A stretch of 64,000 bases of DNA from Trichomonas tenax (lineage: Eukaryota > Parabasalia > Trichomonadida > Trichomonadidae): positions 1 through 64,000 of the forward strand of contig JALKBU010000078.1 of assembly GCA_023091735.1 (NCBI GenBank), read 5' to 3'. Below, piece by piece: positions 9,698 to 19,937 of the stretch; the first letter of the stretch is position 1; each line of letters opens with the position of its first letter. The translations under genes and the position numbers were made by a program. The notes under the pieces were generated by a model. It saw only the letters and a program-made list of their open reading frames with translations, was not told where the DNA came from and made no database searches.

Positions 9698-11707
9698 CTA
9701 TATGCCTGTCAAGAGTCCTGATGCTTCAATTGACTCATAGGAATCATGCATTCTCTTCCTCTTGACCATTAATACTACAACAAGAATAATGACGACAACG
9801 ATAATAGCAACTGCAGCAGCAGATGTTCCAATTATAACTTTCATGAGTTTAGTTTTTTGGCTATCTGGCCCTGGTTTAGGAGTTTCGGGCTTTGGAATCG
9901 CTGTTTCTGGTTCAGGTGTCTTTGTCACTAGCTTTGGTGTTGTTGTTACAGGCTTTGGAGTTGGCGTTTCAGGCTCAGGTTTAGATGTGACTGGAGTTGG
10001 AGTTGGTGTTGATGTAACTGGTTCAGGAGTTGGACTTGGTGGATCGAGAGGATATGGCTGATTTGCGTTGTCCTTTGTAAATACACCACCAGAAGCAGGA
10101 ATAGTGATTTCAAGATCTTCTGGGAAGAACCAGTTTCCATCATTCATTGTGTTAAATTTGCTGAATGTGACATCAATGTCATACTTCTGATCAGCAGTAT
10201 AGTTAGGATAGCAGTCAGAAACAAAGGAATAATAGTTAGAAGGTGGAAGAGATCCTTCTAAACGAGTTGTATCGGCATTTGGATATGCCTTGAATTGGCA
10301 TTCGTTGTTGCGAGTATAATCAAATGTTCTTGTATCCTTGCTCAAGAATAAAGCGTGTGTAGTTGTGCCTAAAATTTGATCATCTGAAAAAATCGAAGTA
10401 GCTACGAATTTGTTGCTTGCCTTCTGTCTTTGTGCTAATAATTACTTTAGCACCTCCCTTGACAAACTTGCCACCGACACTAAGCTCATTGTAGTAAGAA
10501 ATTGGAATTCCCTTGGCTTGAATTGTGCAGATCTTAGAAGCATTTGCGCATTTGATTAATGAGATTGAATAATCTTCAATATGCTCATTTGGATAAGCAT
10601 TAATTCCGATCTTAGTCAATACTAAGAGAGGACTTGCTGTACCAGTGCCAAAATCAAAAGTATTATCCTTTGGATAAGCCGGCCTTGCTGTAAAAGCATC
10701 GCTGCTTGAAATCATTATGTTACCAACAACGCAAACTTTCTTGCCTGCTTCAATTGTCTTCTCCAAAACTGGCTCAGAGAGGTTTGTCTGATAGAATATA
10801 TTGCATAATGTTGATGTGCAATCAAAGAAGGCTTGATCATAGTCAATTGGTGGATTTGGTAGCTGTGGCGTGACTGGGAAAATCAGCGTTTTCTTTTGTG
10901 AACGCACCTCCCTTTGATGATTGTGTAAGATCAACTTCTGGGAAGAACCAATCGCCTTCTCCGATACAGAGTGTTGTGTAAGAGATTGTAGAATATGTTG
11001 ACTTTGGATTGCCAAGATCTCTGAATGTGCCTGTGGCAATCAAGCTGTTATTTGTTAATTGGAACTTTCCTTCAAGTGGCTCTGTGTCTTCATATGGAAC
11101 TGGAGTGAGTTCCATATCATTAGTGTGCTTCTTGTATGAATATGTGTGGTTCTCATTTGTTAAAATGTGATATGTGTCATACATTGTTGTGACTTGATCC
11201 ATGAATATTGTTGGTTGAATAAGTCTGCTATCGCTATGTCCAACGCCTGTTACTTTAGTGTTAACACGAACTCTGTGTGTCTGGTGGATCTTCGTTGGCT
11301 TAGTGATTGTCACATAATATGATTGGATGAGCTGACGAGCCTGAATCTTGCATGGCTTAGTTATATGTTGCTGGTGAGTTATAATTTTCTGGAATCTTTG
11401 TCAAAACAAACAATGGGTTATCCATTTCTGGAACTTCTGTGTCAAATTTCCATTCCCATTGACTATTTGGAATTACAAATTTCGTGACACCATGGAATGT
11501 TTCATTTCCAGCAAGAATAGCATTACCTACAAGGCAAATCTTTTGTCCTGCTTCAAGCTCATACGACCATGGCTCCATTTGATTTCTTTCCATTAATTCA
11601 AATATATTATATTGCGAGAATTGACACTCAGGGAATGCCTGGCCGTATAAATATTTCATCAATTGATTTAATATTAAGCTTCGAGTTATATTTACATCGA
11701 AGTCCAT
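9698..11707 (-). pseudogene. Surface membrane protein with duplicated module, broken by frameshifts
   Basis: Four consecutive minus-strand reading frames (11707-11357, ~11380-10843, ~10930-10380, ~10395-9698) make one protein text if three frameshifts, near 11370, 10900 and 10390, are allowed. Two copies of an extracellular module are visible: EAGQKICLVGNAILAG...VLTKI then GEGDWFFPE..GGAFTKENAD, and again EAGKKVCVVGNIMISS...VLTKI then NDGNWFFPE..GGVFTKDNAN. A Pro/Thr-rich stalk of PTPTP/KPEPE repeats follows (~60 residues), then a single transmembrane helix (VIIGTSAAAVAIIVVVIILVVVLMV) and a ~20-residue basic tail, so the parent was a type I surface protein. No signal peptide is seen upstream of 11707, so the 5' end may also be lost. 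The family is not recognised by name. Confidence 0.7.
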
Positions 11708-11851
11708 ACTTTTTGCATATGAGAGAAGTTAATTTACTATTAAATTTAAAATCTTGAAGTAATATATTATATTTTTCTTGAATATTCGTAAATAAGTTCC
11801 AATATTGCTTCCTATACTTTTTGTTGATCTTAAAGGCACAAATGATTATCT

Positions 11852-12034
11852 TTAAAAACAGAACTGGTTCAACTTTGTGATTTTGAATAATTTTATCAAT
11901 TCCATAATATTTTCTATATTGTTATGATGCATTTGATAGATCATTGCCACTACAAATATATAGTCTGAATACTTGTCCAAGAGTCTTTCATACAACGCAA
12001 AATCAATGTCAGAATCATTCATAAAAAATGACAA
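11852..12034 (-). pseudogene. N-terminal relic of a trichomonad ankyrin-family protein
   Basis: A 60-codon frame containing KYSDYIFVVAMIYQMHHNNIENIMELIKLF. It resembles the helical N-terminal domain that precedes ankyrin repeats in the large trichomonad ankyrin family (pattern YI..Y...C.ALYQL...NEEEL..IY..IK). No ankyrin repeats follow, so only a fragment remains. The assignment rests on remembered family pattern and is tentative. Confidence 0.4.
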
Positions 12035-12186
12035 AAAGTCGATTAACTTCTTTTCTTATTTCAGTCTCATATAATCAATAATCAAAATATCAAATCACCT
12101 CAACACAAAATATGATATATAGTGAATATACTTTCATAGATTTCTTATTAAGATAATTATAGTTCAACAAAATAACACGAAATTTT

Positions 12187-14607
12187 TTATTTACAATTTT
12201 TGGCATATAATTCATAAATTGATGATTGGATATCTTCAGCACGTCTGATCATACCTTCAGATGTATGCTGCAATATTTCAAGCTGAGAACTAATTTGCAA
12301 AAGGATGTTTTCAATCCTTTCATGTGGAACATGGCATCCACGCGGTGCTTCTTCGAGAATGATTGGTTCAATTAAATCTTCTTCTTCCTCATCTGGATCT
12401 TTGTTTGAAGAAACACTTTCTATCGTTTCATCCGATAAATTGAGAACCACTGAACGATCTTTAACATTAGTTATCATTATATCTTCTTCTTCCTCTGTTG
12501 TTTCTTTAGGTTCTTCTGTTTCTTCTACAACATCTTCATTTTTTGGTTCTTCATTAACAGACTCTTCCACATTTGCTTCATTCTGTTCTTGCTTCTTTGC
12601 TGAGACTTTTGCAAGCAATTCATCGATCTTTGCAATTATATCATTTTCTTCTTTGTTTGAATCTTCCTCTTCTTCAACATATTTCTTTTCTTCATGTCCA
12701 ACATCTTCAAGTTTAACAGTTTCAACTTGCTTTTTATCTTCTTCTTCCTCATTTGACTGTTCTTCAACATTTTCAGGATCAACAGGAATCTTTGTTGGTT
12801 CATTTTCTTCCTCTTCCTTGAACTTGCTCAACAATTCTTCTATGCTTTCTTCTTCCTCATCATAATCATCCAGATCATCAAGTTCTGAAATGATATGCTT
12901 AACTTTCTCCTTAAGTGTATCGAGATCATCATCTTCATTAATAGAAGAATCATCTTCTTCCTCTGCTTTATTGTCGTTGTTTTCATCGAGTTGAACCATG
13001 GTTTTAACAGGGATTTCAGAAGGAATTGATTCGCCAAAGTTCTCATGTGTTGTTGCTTCAGCATCATCTGACTTCAAAGCATCATTATTTTCTTCTTCAG
13101 CGTTTTCTTGCTCGATGTTTTCTATGACCTCTTCTGTTTGTTTAACATTTTCATCTTCTTCATGTGCTGTTTGGATTTCTTCATCATTTTGTTTGCTTTC
13201 TTCTTCTTCATGTATTGAGTGAATTTCGACTTCATTTTCCAGTAATTTATCATCAATATTTTCATTCTTTGTTTCCTCTTCGCCGGAAGAAAGTGCTGAT
13301 TTCTCTTCCTCTTCTTCTGTCTTAGCAGGAATTTCAATTTCAGATTGTTTGACATCTTTCTCATGAATTGACTTTTTATCTTCTTCTTCAAGAACATCTT
13401 CCTCATGAACAGACTTTTTATCTTCTTCTTCATGAATTGACTTTTTATCTTTATCCTCATGATTTTGAAGCTTTTCTTCGACATCATCATTATCTGATTC
13501 TAAAGCATCGTTTGTTGCGATTTGCTGAGATACAACTGTTACTATTTCTTCGGATTTTTCGATGATTTCTTCTTTCTCTGGTTTATCTTCATTTGCTGAA
13601 ATAGCTGAAGATTCGTGTTGATCATCAACAATCTCTTCATGCTTCGATTCTTTTTCTTTTGTCTCAACTTCAACCTTAACATCTCTTTCAACTGGTTCAG
13701 GTGTTGTATCATTGTTGATTGAATTTGGCATTTCCCAAACAAGAACTCTTCCACTTGAATCACATGAAGCGAAGTGTTTTCCATCATTGCACCACGAAAC
13801 CTTTGCAACATGGCTGTGGTGCGCTTCAAGAGTCATCACTATCTTGTTTGTCTTGCAATCGATGACGCAAAGCGTTGAATCATCTGATGAAGAAAGAAGT
13901 GTGTGAGAATGTGGATCATAGTTAAGTGATGTAACAACAGACTTGTGTGGTGTCCATAAGTGAACAAGTTTTGATGTGTTATTGAATAATCCAACTTGTC
14001 CATTAATAAAACCAATGAAATACTGAACTTTTTCTGAATGTTGAAGTATAAATGTTGGAACTGATGGAAGATCTTCGAAAATTTGGTAAAGTTTGTGCGT
14101 TTTTGCGCCCCAAATGCGAACTTTTCTGTCGCTTGCTGTAGTAATGATTTTCTTACCATTAGATGCATGGATTACGGACGTAACCCATGATTTATGGCCT
14201 TGGTTTGATGTGATAAGCTTTAATTCTGGAAAAGTGAAGAATTTAACAGCTCTATCATTAGAAGCAGTAACAAGCATATTTCCATCGGGAGATAAAGTGA
14301 TGTCGTTGATTTGTTGCTGATGTTGTTTTGTAGATTTCAAAATTGATTTGTGATCAGGCGAAATCAAATAGATATAACCGTTCTTATCACCTACAGCTAT
14401 TATTTTCGTATGTTTATCGTATTTAACGCATGTAATTGTTGTATTACTGACTTTTATTTGTGTTGAATTATAACGGGGAACAAATTTAATGAATGTTATG
14501 ATTCCGCTTTGGCCTCCAACAAAAATTTCGGTGTAGTCATCGAGGAAATCGATGACTTTAAGCGGTGGATGTGTCGCCATCGCATGAAAGATCAACTCAG
14601 GTTCCAT
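12187..14607 (-). CDS. WD40 protein with long acidic region and POC1-like C-terminus
   Basis: An 806-residue protein. Residues ~1-300 form a WD40 propeller with about seven blades (for example HQQQINDITLSPDGNMLVTASNDRAVKFF and HHSHVAKVSWCNDGKHFASCDSSGRVLVWE). Residues ~300-745 are highly acidic and low-complexity, rich in Glu, Asp and Lys, with short repeats of DKKSIHEE/DKKSVHEE. The last ~55 residues (HERIENILLQISSQLEILQ...RRAEDIQSSIYEL) form a coiled coil resembling the C-terminal POC1 motif of centriole/basal-body WD40 proteins. A POC1-like basal-body role is inferred; a generic scaffold is the alternative. The 440-residue acidic insertion would be unusual for POC1. The stop is TAA followed by AA. 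Confidence 0.8.
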   Translation of the reverse strand: MEPELIFHAMATHPPLKVIDFLDDYTEIFVGGQSGIITFIKFVPRYNSTQIKVSNTTITCVKYDKHTKIIAVGDKNGYIYLISPDHKSILKSTKQHQQQINDITLSPDGNMLVTASNDRAVKFFTFPELKLITSNQGHKSWVTSVIHASNGKKIITTASDRKVRIWGAKTHKLYQIFEDLPSVPTFILQHSEKVQYFIGFINGQVGLFNNTSKLVHLWTPHKSVVTSLNYDPHSHTLLSSSDDSTLCVIDCKTNKIVMTLEAHHSHVAKVSWCNDGKHFASCDSSGRVLVWEMPNSINNDTTPEPVERDVKVEVETKEKESKHEEIVDDQHESSAISANEDKPEKEEIIEKSEEIVTVVSQQIATNDALESDNDDVEEKLQNHEDKDKKSIHEEEDKKSVHEEDVLEEEDKKSIHEKDVKQSEIEIPAKTEEEEEKSALSSGEEETKNENIDDKLLENEVEIHSIHEEEESKQNDEEIQTAHEEDENVKQTEEVIENIEQENAEEENNDALKSDDAEATTHENFGESIPSEIPVKTMVQLDENNDNKAEEEDDSSINEDDDLDTLKEKVKHIISELDDLDDYDEEEESIEELLSKFKEEEENEPTKIPVDPENVEEQSNEEEEDKKQVETVKLEDVGHEEKKYVEEEEDSNKEENDIIAKIDELLAKVSAKKQEQNEANVEESVNEEPKNEDVVEETEEPKETTEEEEDIMITNVKDRSVVLNLSDETIESVSSNKDPDEEEEDLIEPIILEEAPRGCHVPHERIENILLQISSQLEILQHTSEGMIRRAEDIQSSIYELYAKNCK

Positions 14608-15086
14608 TTCTGTACGTTTAAATTCAGTTTACATTTTTACTCTGACAAAAATATTTTACATGGCAAAAATTTCTAACAAAAATCATAACATTAACTTTCA
14701 ATAAATCAAAACTTACTCATCAGGACCTAGTTTTAATAAGCATCCAGATATGACTAAACTATATCAATCCATTATAGTTTTAGATGGAACTTGGTGAATT
14801 TAATAAGTTTTAGAATCATTTTTGCTATCAGATGGAAAATTCATTTTCTGACATTATGTCAAAAATATTTCTATCGACTCTAAATTCTTCATTATAATAA
14901 TAATAACTGTTAATTTTATTCATCGTTTTAAAATCTATATTTGATCTTGAGTTAACACAAAGTAATGCTAAATTGAAATTACCATGCTAAGTTCTAAAAT
15001 AAAGTCTAAATTAAAAGTAATTTTTAGTGAAAAAAAAAGGGGGTGAAATAAAATTATTAAACATTGATAAAATAAAAGTTGTGATA
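14608..15086. other. Intergenic, nothing recognised
   Basis: About 480 AT-rich bases, with a poly-A/poly-G run near 15032-15045. No gene seen. Confidence 0.5.
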
Positions 15087-16250
15087 TTAAAGTCTATAAA
15101 CTTCATGGGGTTCTGCTATCATAGTTTTTCCAGAAGGCAATTGAATTTCCAACTTTTCTCCTTCTATATTTAAGATCGCAGCAAACTCTTTATGCTTCTT
15201 GACGAAACATATTCCTTGTCCAATAACTTCTAATACTTTTGTTGGAACATACTTTTTAACGACACTGTGAGTATCAGATATCAGCGCAATACCCGAAGAA
15301 GAGTACATTGAGCTTATAACGAGAACTAACTCTCCTGCTTTATATTGAACTTCTTTATCTGTTGATTTGCAGTCTTCTTTGATCTCTGCCATTGCTGTTA
15401 GAAAATTTTCAACTGAAAAGTCAAGATAGAAAGGAATTATATTATTCGCGACCAGTTTGTTCTCAATAGGTTTCCTGATGAATATTGGTGTCGCGAACTC
15501 TCTGATTGCAACTTTATTTTGAGAGCAGAAATATTTCCAATCAGTATCAAAATCAGAGTGAATTGAGTCTGATAATTTGTGGTCAGCAATGCTCTCAGAG
15601 ATGATCTTATATTGATCATTTATCTTATTCAAATAGTTAAGAAGAGTTTCTTTGATTTGATGAAAAGAAACAAGCTCTAATTCACAGATTGAATCAGCCA
15701 TCTTTTCATCCATTCGTTCGCATTCTTCTATTTTGTATCGATATGCATTGTATTTTTGCATTATATCTGTATAATTTTTCCATTCTTTCGTAAGTTGTTT
15801 TTTCCCGTCTTTTTCTCTGATCTGCATTCTCTCTATGTCATTGCATATCTGACGAATCTTTCCATACGCGTTCATTGCATCTTTTAGTATATTGACATTT
15901 CTAGCGTTATCAATCTTGCATCCGACTTCACAGGAATGTTCTGTGTAAGATTTCGTTATTAAGGTTCTGTCATGACGCATTTTATCGAGTCCAACTAAAA
16001 CATTATTTTCGATTCTCGAGAGTGTTAAGAAATGTTGTACATTTGTTGAAAGTGCATTTATCATTTCCGTAAATCGTTGATAGAGGTTACCAGGAAAACC
16101 CGGAGTTTCGTAATTATTGCTTAAATCCGGTGGTTGGAGTTCTCTGAGCGCTTTCATTGTTTCGGTTATGTTCTGGAGATAGTTAGAGATGATTTTAAGT
16201 TCGTGAATCAAATAGTCCCCGTCAGAACCTGTATCTAGGCATCCTCTCAT
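15087..16250 (-). CDS. Helical BAR-like protein with possible C-terminal SH3-like domain
   Basis: A 387-residue soluble protein. Residues ~10-235 are predicted long amphipathic helices with heptad-like spacing (ELKIISNYLQNITETMKALREL, AYGKIRQICNDIERMQIREKD, YNAYRYKIEECERMDEKMADS), the layout of a BAR or F-BAR membrane-curving module. The C-terminal ~90 residues are beta-rich, with AGELVLVISSMYSSSGIALI and IEGEKLEIQLPSGKTMIAEPHEVYRL, compatible with one or two SH3- or Tudor-like barrels. No signal peptide or transmembrane segment is present. If this is right it would act in endocytosis or membrane shaping. The fold is inferred from pattern only; the gene is well supported by its length and composition. 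Confidence 0.75.
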   Translation of the reverse strand: MRGCLDTGSDGDYLIHELKIISNYLQNITETMKALRELQPPDLSNNYETPGFPGNLYQRFTEMINALSTNVQHFLTLSRIENNVLVGLDKMRHDRTLITKSYTEHSCEVGCKIDNARNVNILKDAMNAYGKIRQICNDIERMQIREKDGKKQLTKEWKNYTDIMQKYNAYRYKIEECERMDEKMADSICELELVSFHQIKETLLNYLNKINDQYKIISESIADHKLSDSIHSDFDTDWKYFCSQNKVAIREFATPIFIRKPIENKLVANNIIPFYLDFSVENFLTAMAEIKEDCKSTDKEVQYKAGELVLVISSMYSSSGIALISDTHSVVKKYVPTKVLEVIGQGICFVKKHKEFAAILNIEGEKLEIQLPSGKTMIAEPHEVYRL

Positions 16251-16808
16251 TTAATTGCAAAATTGATAAAATTTTATGATTTGTCATGTAAAATGTAAAC
16301 TAAATTTTGGACAATAGACAATTTCATATTTTTATTTATTAATTCACATCATCCTATTACCTATCCTTTATTTATTTTTACAATTTATGTTTAACAATTA
16401 TCTATAGAAACCTCTAATTGATTTTTAGATTTCGAAACAATTATAAAAAAACATTGATTTTCGAATGGAAAAATATTTATCATCAAAGAGAGTTTAGGAA
16501 CAACAATGATAAAATAATATTATATGAATATTGAAGCAGCTATTATGCTAACAAATTATCTTTGGTATCATTTACATTAGTTTTTTGATGAAGCAACTTC
16601 TTTTCTTAGTAATAAGGTTAATTTTCTCGGGGTATTTTTCTCCAATTTATTTCAATCAATTTTAAATTAATAGATACAAAAACTATATATTTAGATTAAG
16701 CAATATTAATATTATATATATTGGATATTATTTAATTATATTTATGAATAAAATATGCCAAAATAAAATATTTTTTAAATATAAATTTTTAGCGATATGT
16801 TGAAAATT
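16251..16808. other. Intergenic, divergent promoter region
   Basis: About 560 bases of very AT-rich sequence between two divergently transcribed genes. No discrete motif beyond the initiator at 16809. Confidence 0.5.
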
Positions 16809-16815
16809 TCATAAA
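16809..16815 (+). promoter_or_regulatory. Probable initiator of the fucosyltransferase-like gene
   Basis: TCATAAA fits TCAYWWW; the presumed +1 A at 16811 would give a 4-nt leader before ATG 16815. Confidence 0.4.
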
Positions 16816-18233
16816 TGTTGTTGCAGAAAAAGAGAAGTTTATCTTTCTTCTCGATTTTAGAGACAACATTGATTGTTGGCCTCGTTTTCTACAACATTGT
16901 CGTTTTCATTCGAAATACCGCTTTGAGTTCTTCTCAAGGCCGTCAATTAAATATCAAGCCAACCAATTTAAATGCGACAGCATCCAAAATTATAGCGAAA
17001 TCGAATACAAAAGAAGTTACATATCCAGAAACCGTTCGTCATTTGCCTCCTAAATTCCCAGAAATCAATTATACAGAACAAGAATTAGAAGAAGCTATAG
17101 TTGGACTGAATTTGCCGACGTGGTCACGTTCATACGTTAGATGCGATCACCCTGATAGTGAAGTTACGTGCTCACAGACAGTTCAAGCGTGGAGAGTTTT
17201 AAATGGTTGGGCAAAATACATAGATAGCACTCCATTCGAAGAACGAAAGCATTTCCTAATGAAGCATCTTTATGATGGCGTTGGAAATAGATTCTCTACT
17301 GATACAACAACATTTTTAATTGCATTAATGCAAAATAGAACGTATATATTGGAATCTGACTTTCCAAATGGCAGGAAAAAGCAGATAGGACAGGCGTTCG
17401 AACTTCATCAATCAGTTTTACTAAGACAAGGCGAAGTTGACGAATATTTCAAGAAAGAAGGTGACAGAATTCGCTCTAACATACAAACTTTTGATATGTG
17501 GTACAATTACAACTATGACCAGGAATTACAAAAGAAAATTATTTACGTTGATTATTTATTGTATGCAACAATGGCTTACACGCATGGGCAGCTTTCTGAC
17601 TTTGTTAGGAAGAACTTTGGTATGCATGCTGCATATTTTGCATGTAATTTCCTCATGAGACTTCCAAAAACATCGATCGAACATGCAAAACATGTTATGG
17701 AGAAAGTTTTAAAAGGATATAGAGTGTTTGGAGTCCATTTGAGATTCCAGCATGCAGGGCAGTTTTATTCTCACAATATAGAGACGACACTTAAGGTAGT
17801 AACGCCATTCTTAAAGAAGAAACTTGCTGAAAAACCAACAATTTTTGCTTTCGCTTCAGATTCAACGCAAATGGAGATAGAATTCCGCAAGATTTTCGGA
17901 AATCATATGATAACAGTGGATACTGTCAGAATTGCTGACTTCGACCACTTATCTGCTCTCAATGATATTGCAATGCTCGAAATGTGCGATGAATGCTTGA
18001 TTTCATATCGCTCTACATTTTCATATGTATGCGCAATGAGAATGGGCAAACGTGCATGGTTTGTTGAAAAAGAAGCTCCTTATGTATTCCAAGCTTCCAA
18101 TTCACAAGCTACAGCAGTTTCTGCACTATATCATGATTGGGATGTCAATGACTGGCAACTTAACAGGAGAGTGCATGTTAATGAAAATAATGAAGAAGCA
18201 CTTCGCTACTACTGCAAATACTTCTTGATTTAG
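16815..18233 (+). CDS. Type II membrane fucosyltransferase-like protein (GT37-like)
   Basis: A 472-residue protein with a short basic N-terminus, one signal-anchor helix (about 11-32, FFSILETTLIVGLVFYNIVVFI) and a lumenal domain, the topology of a Golgi glycosyltransferase. VFGVHLRFQHAG resembles the donor-binding VGIQIR motif of fucosyltransferases. It is followed by IFAFASDS (the xTDS-like motif) and LNDIAMLEMCDECLISYRSTFSYVCAMRMG, which parallels the C-terminal LAEI.L...D.L..S..STF.Y.A motif of plant xyloglucan-type enzymes (GT37). Several Cys residues (C-D-H-P region near 115-125) could form disulfides. Acceptor and exact linkage cannot be told; a GT37-related trichomonad surface-glycan enzyme is the best guess. 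Stop TAG. Confidence 0.7.
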   Translation: MLLQKKRSLSFFSILETTLIVGLVFYNIVVFIRNTALSSSQGRQLNIKPTNLNATASKIIAKSNTKEVTYPETVRHLPPKFPEINYTEQELEEAIVGLNLPTWSRSYVRCDHPDSEVTCSQTVQAWRVLNGWAKYIDSTPFEERKHFLMKHLYDGVGNRFSTDTTTFLIALMQNRTYILESDFPNGRKKQIGQAFELHQSVLLRQGEVDEYFKKEGDRIRSNIQTFDMWYNYNYDQELQKKIIYVDYLLYATMAYTHGQLSDFVRKNFGMHAAYFACNFLMRLPKTSIEHAKHVMEKVLKGYRVFGVHLRFQHAGQFYSHNIETTLKVVTPFLKKKLAEKPTIFAFASDSTQMEIEFRKIFGNHMITVDTVRIADFDHLSALNDIAMLEMCDECLISYRSTFSYVCAMRMGKRAWFVEKEAPYVFQASNSQATAVSALYHDWDVNDWQLNRRVHVNENNEEALRYYCKYFLI

Positions 18234-18637
18234 ATGAAGAATGTTATAAAGTAATAAATGTAATATAAATTTAAATTAAGATTCACGGCGAATAGCTAAA
18301 AATAATTGCTATATACAAATTGGTGTAGCTAAGCTATAGGTTGAGATTTGCAAAAAAAGTCCGCTCATTAAAATGTCAACATTGCAAAATTTTAGGAATT
18401 TAATGATTTAGAAAACTTTTTATAGAGAAAGAATTTTTATTAGACAGTTCATCAACGCAATATGCATAACACATCTTATATTTATGCCGTTAAATGTTTT
18501 TCGAAATCCCGACTTAAGGCAGTGTCGACCGGTTTTTATCGTTATCACTAGGTATGGGAGGAATTTTATCCTGATGATTTAACATATTCCAAAACAACAT
18601 CAAAAATCAATGTTACTTATTATATGCTGAATTTTCA
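18234..18637. other. Intergenic, with possible upstream part of the adjacent pseudogene
   Basis: About 400 bases. The last ~60 bases read like coding text in one frame (YSKTTSKINVTYYMLNF) and may be the start of the next pseudogene in a shifted frame. Confidence 0.35.
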
Positions 18638-19452
18638 GGTAATTCTATTTTCATTAAGGGAAGTGATCGATCAAGATTAATAGTTGCGAACACATTATTT
18701 CGAGATATTTCTGGAAATAGTGGAGGTCTTGCAATTTATAAATACTTAAAACATTCAATATAGCATCGCGTATGTGGCTATAATTTACAAAATCCACAAT
18801 CATATCAACCACATTCATATGCATACTGTTCAATAGGACTAAATCAAAAGAACTATATTAGACTCGACTATTTCTACAACTTTTACTATAGCAGACTTGA
18901 TAATGGAAACGTGCTTGTCTCTAGAACAAATATTTTGGGATGCAGAGCTAGCATTTTTGTAATTTTAAGGATAAATTGCGAATATTTGCCAGAATCATCA
19001 TTACATCAATATAATACTTATTATGGCAACACTGCTTCAGGAGATTGTTGTTCATATCACTTCCAAAACTTACATAAAATAGAATCATGTAATTTTGTGT
19101 CAAATTCTGCAACAAAACACTTCCTTTTGCTCGAAACAGCAGGTTTAATTTTAACTGTTTCCAAGTGTAATTTTGTATCAAACACTGTACCTGTGTTAGC
19201 AACTATACCTAAGGAACTTTTAATTCCATTTACAATTATTATTCAGGAACGACGAAATCAATAGCCGATGTTTCTAATTATACTTTTGTTACGACTTATG
19301 CAAACGATAACAAACTTAGTCATTATTCTACATATTTGTGTATTGCCATAAATAGAATAACTCCTACACCTGTAGAAAACTCTTGCTTGAATATGCCTTA
19401 TCCAGGATATACAAACAAATTGCTGGTTTTAGTTTCAATATATCCAACATAA
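18638..19452 (+). pseudogene. Beta-helix surface-protein relic
   Basis: Coding text runs GNSIFIKGSDRSRLIVANTLFRDISGNSGGLAIY, meets TAG at 18761, continues in the same frame (HRVCGYNLQNPQSYQPHSYAYC ... SCNFVSNSATKHFLLLE ... SKCNFVSNTVPVLATIP) to TAG at 19264, and resumes in another frame (YSGTTKSIADVSNYTFVTTYANDNKLSHYSTYLC) to TAA at 19452. Repeated C-F...N-S/T-A-GG units are those of right-handed beta-helix surface proteins, and the text is similar in style to the intact gene at 23215-24354. At least one in-frame stop and one frameshift; the membrane anchor is missing. Confidence 0.6.
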
Positions 19453-19937
19453 TTTTGTAATGTGATAAGTTTATGGGTGAAATAAAATCATTTTATTACC
19501 ATTCAATATAGAGATATTTGTATTTTAAAATCAAAATACCATGTTATAAGCTCCATTTTATCTATTCTAATCAATACAATCGGATTCCAATCTTTATCAA
19601 AACCAACGATTCATTGAAACGATATTCCGAAGTGATGATTGTTTATCAAGATCTAAAAAAATTCACTTTCATATTGACAAATTTCAATGAAAATACTTTC
19701 AAATAATTCAATACCATGGTTGAGAAGTAATTATATCACTTCAAAAAAGAAAAATACTTAAGATGTATAGTTATTAAATCTTAAAATCTAGAGCTAAAAA
19801 TGCATTCAATTGGTTCGCCATCATGATATACTAAATACTGTTCATGTATGAAGTTCAATTATTTATGTTGAAATTTTCATATATGCAAAAATGAAATTAG
19901 GGCCTGAAAAAATTAAAAAGGTGGAATGTAAATAAAA
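19453..19937. other. Intergenic, nothing recognised
   Basis: About 485 AT-rich bases. A 62-codon frame at 19518-19706 is Lys/Ile/Phe-rich and does not look coding. Confidence 0.45.

Noticed and set aside
9762..10061. Gly/Val/Ser-rich plus-strand frame of 99 codons
   Set aside because: Antisense of the Pro/Thr repeat stalk of the surface-protein pseudogene.
12305..12865. Ser-rich plus-strand frame of 186 codons
   Set aside because: Antisense of the Glu-rich linker of the WD40 protein (GAA/TTC complement gives Ser/Phe).
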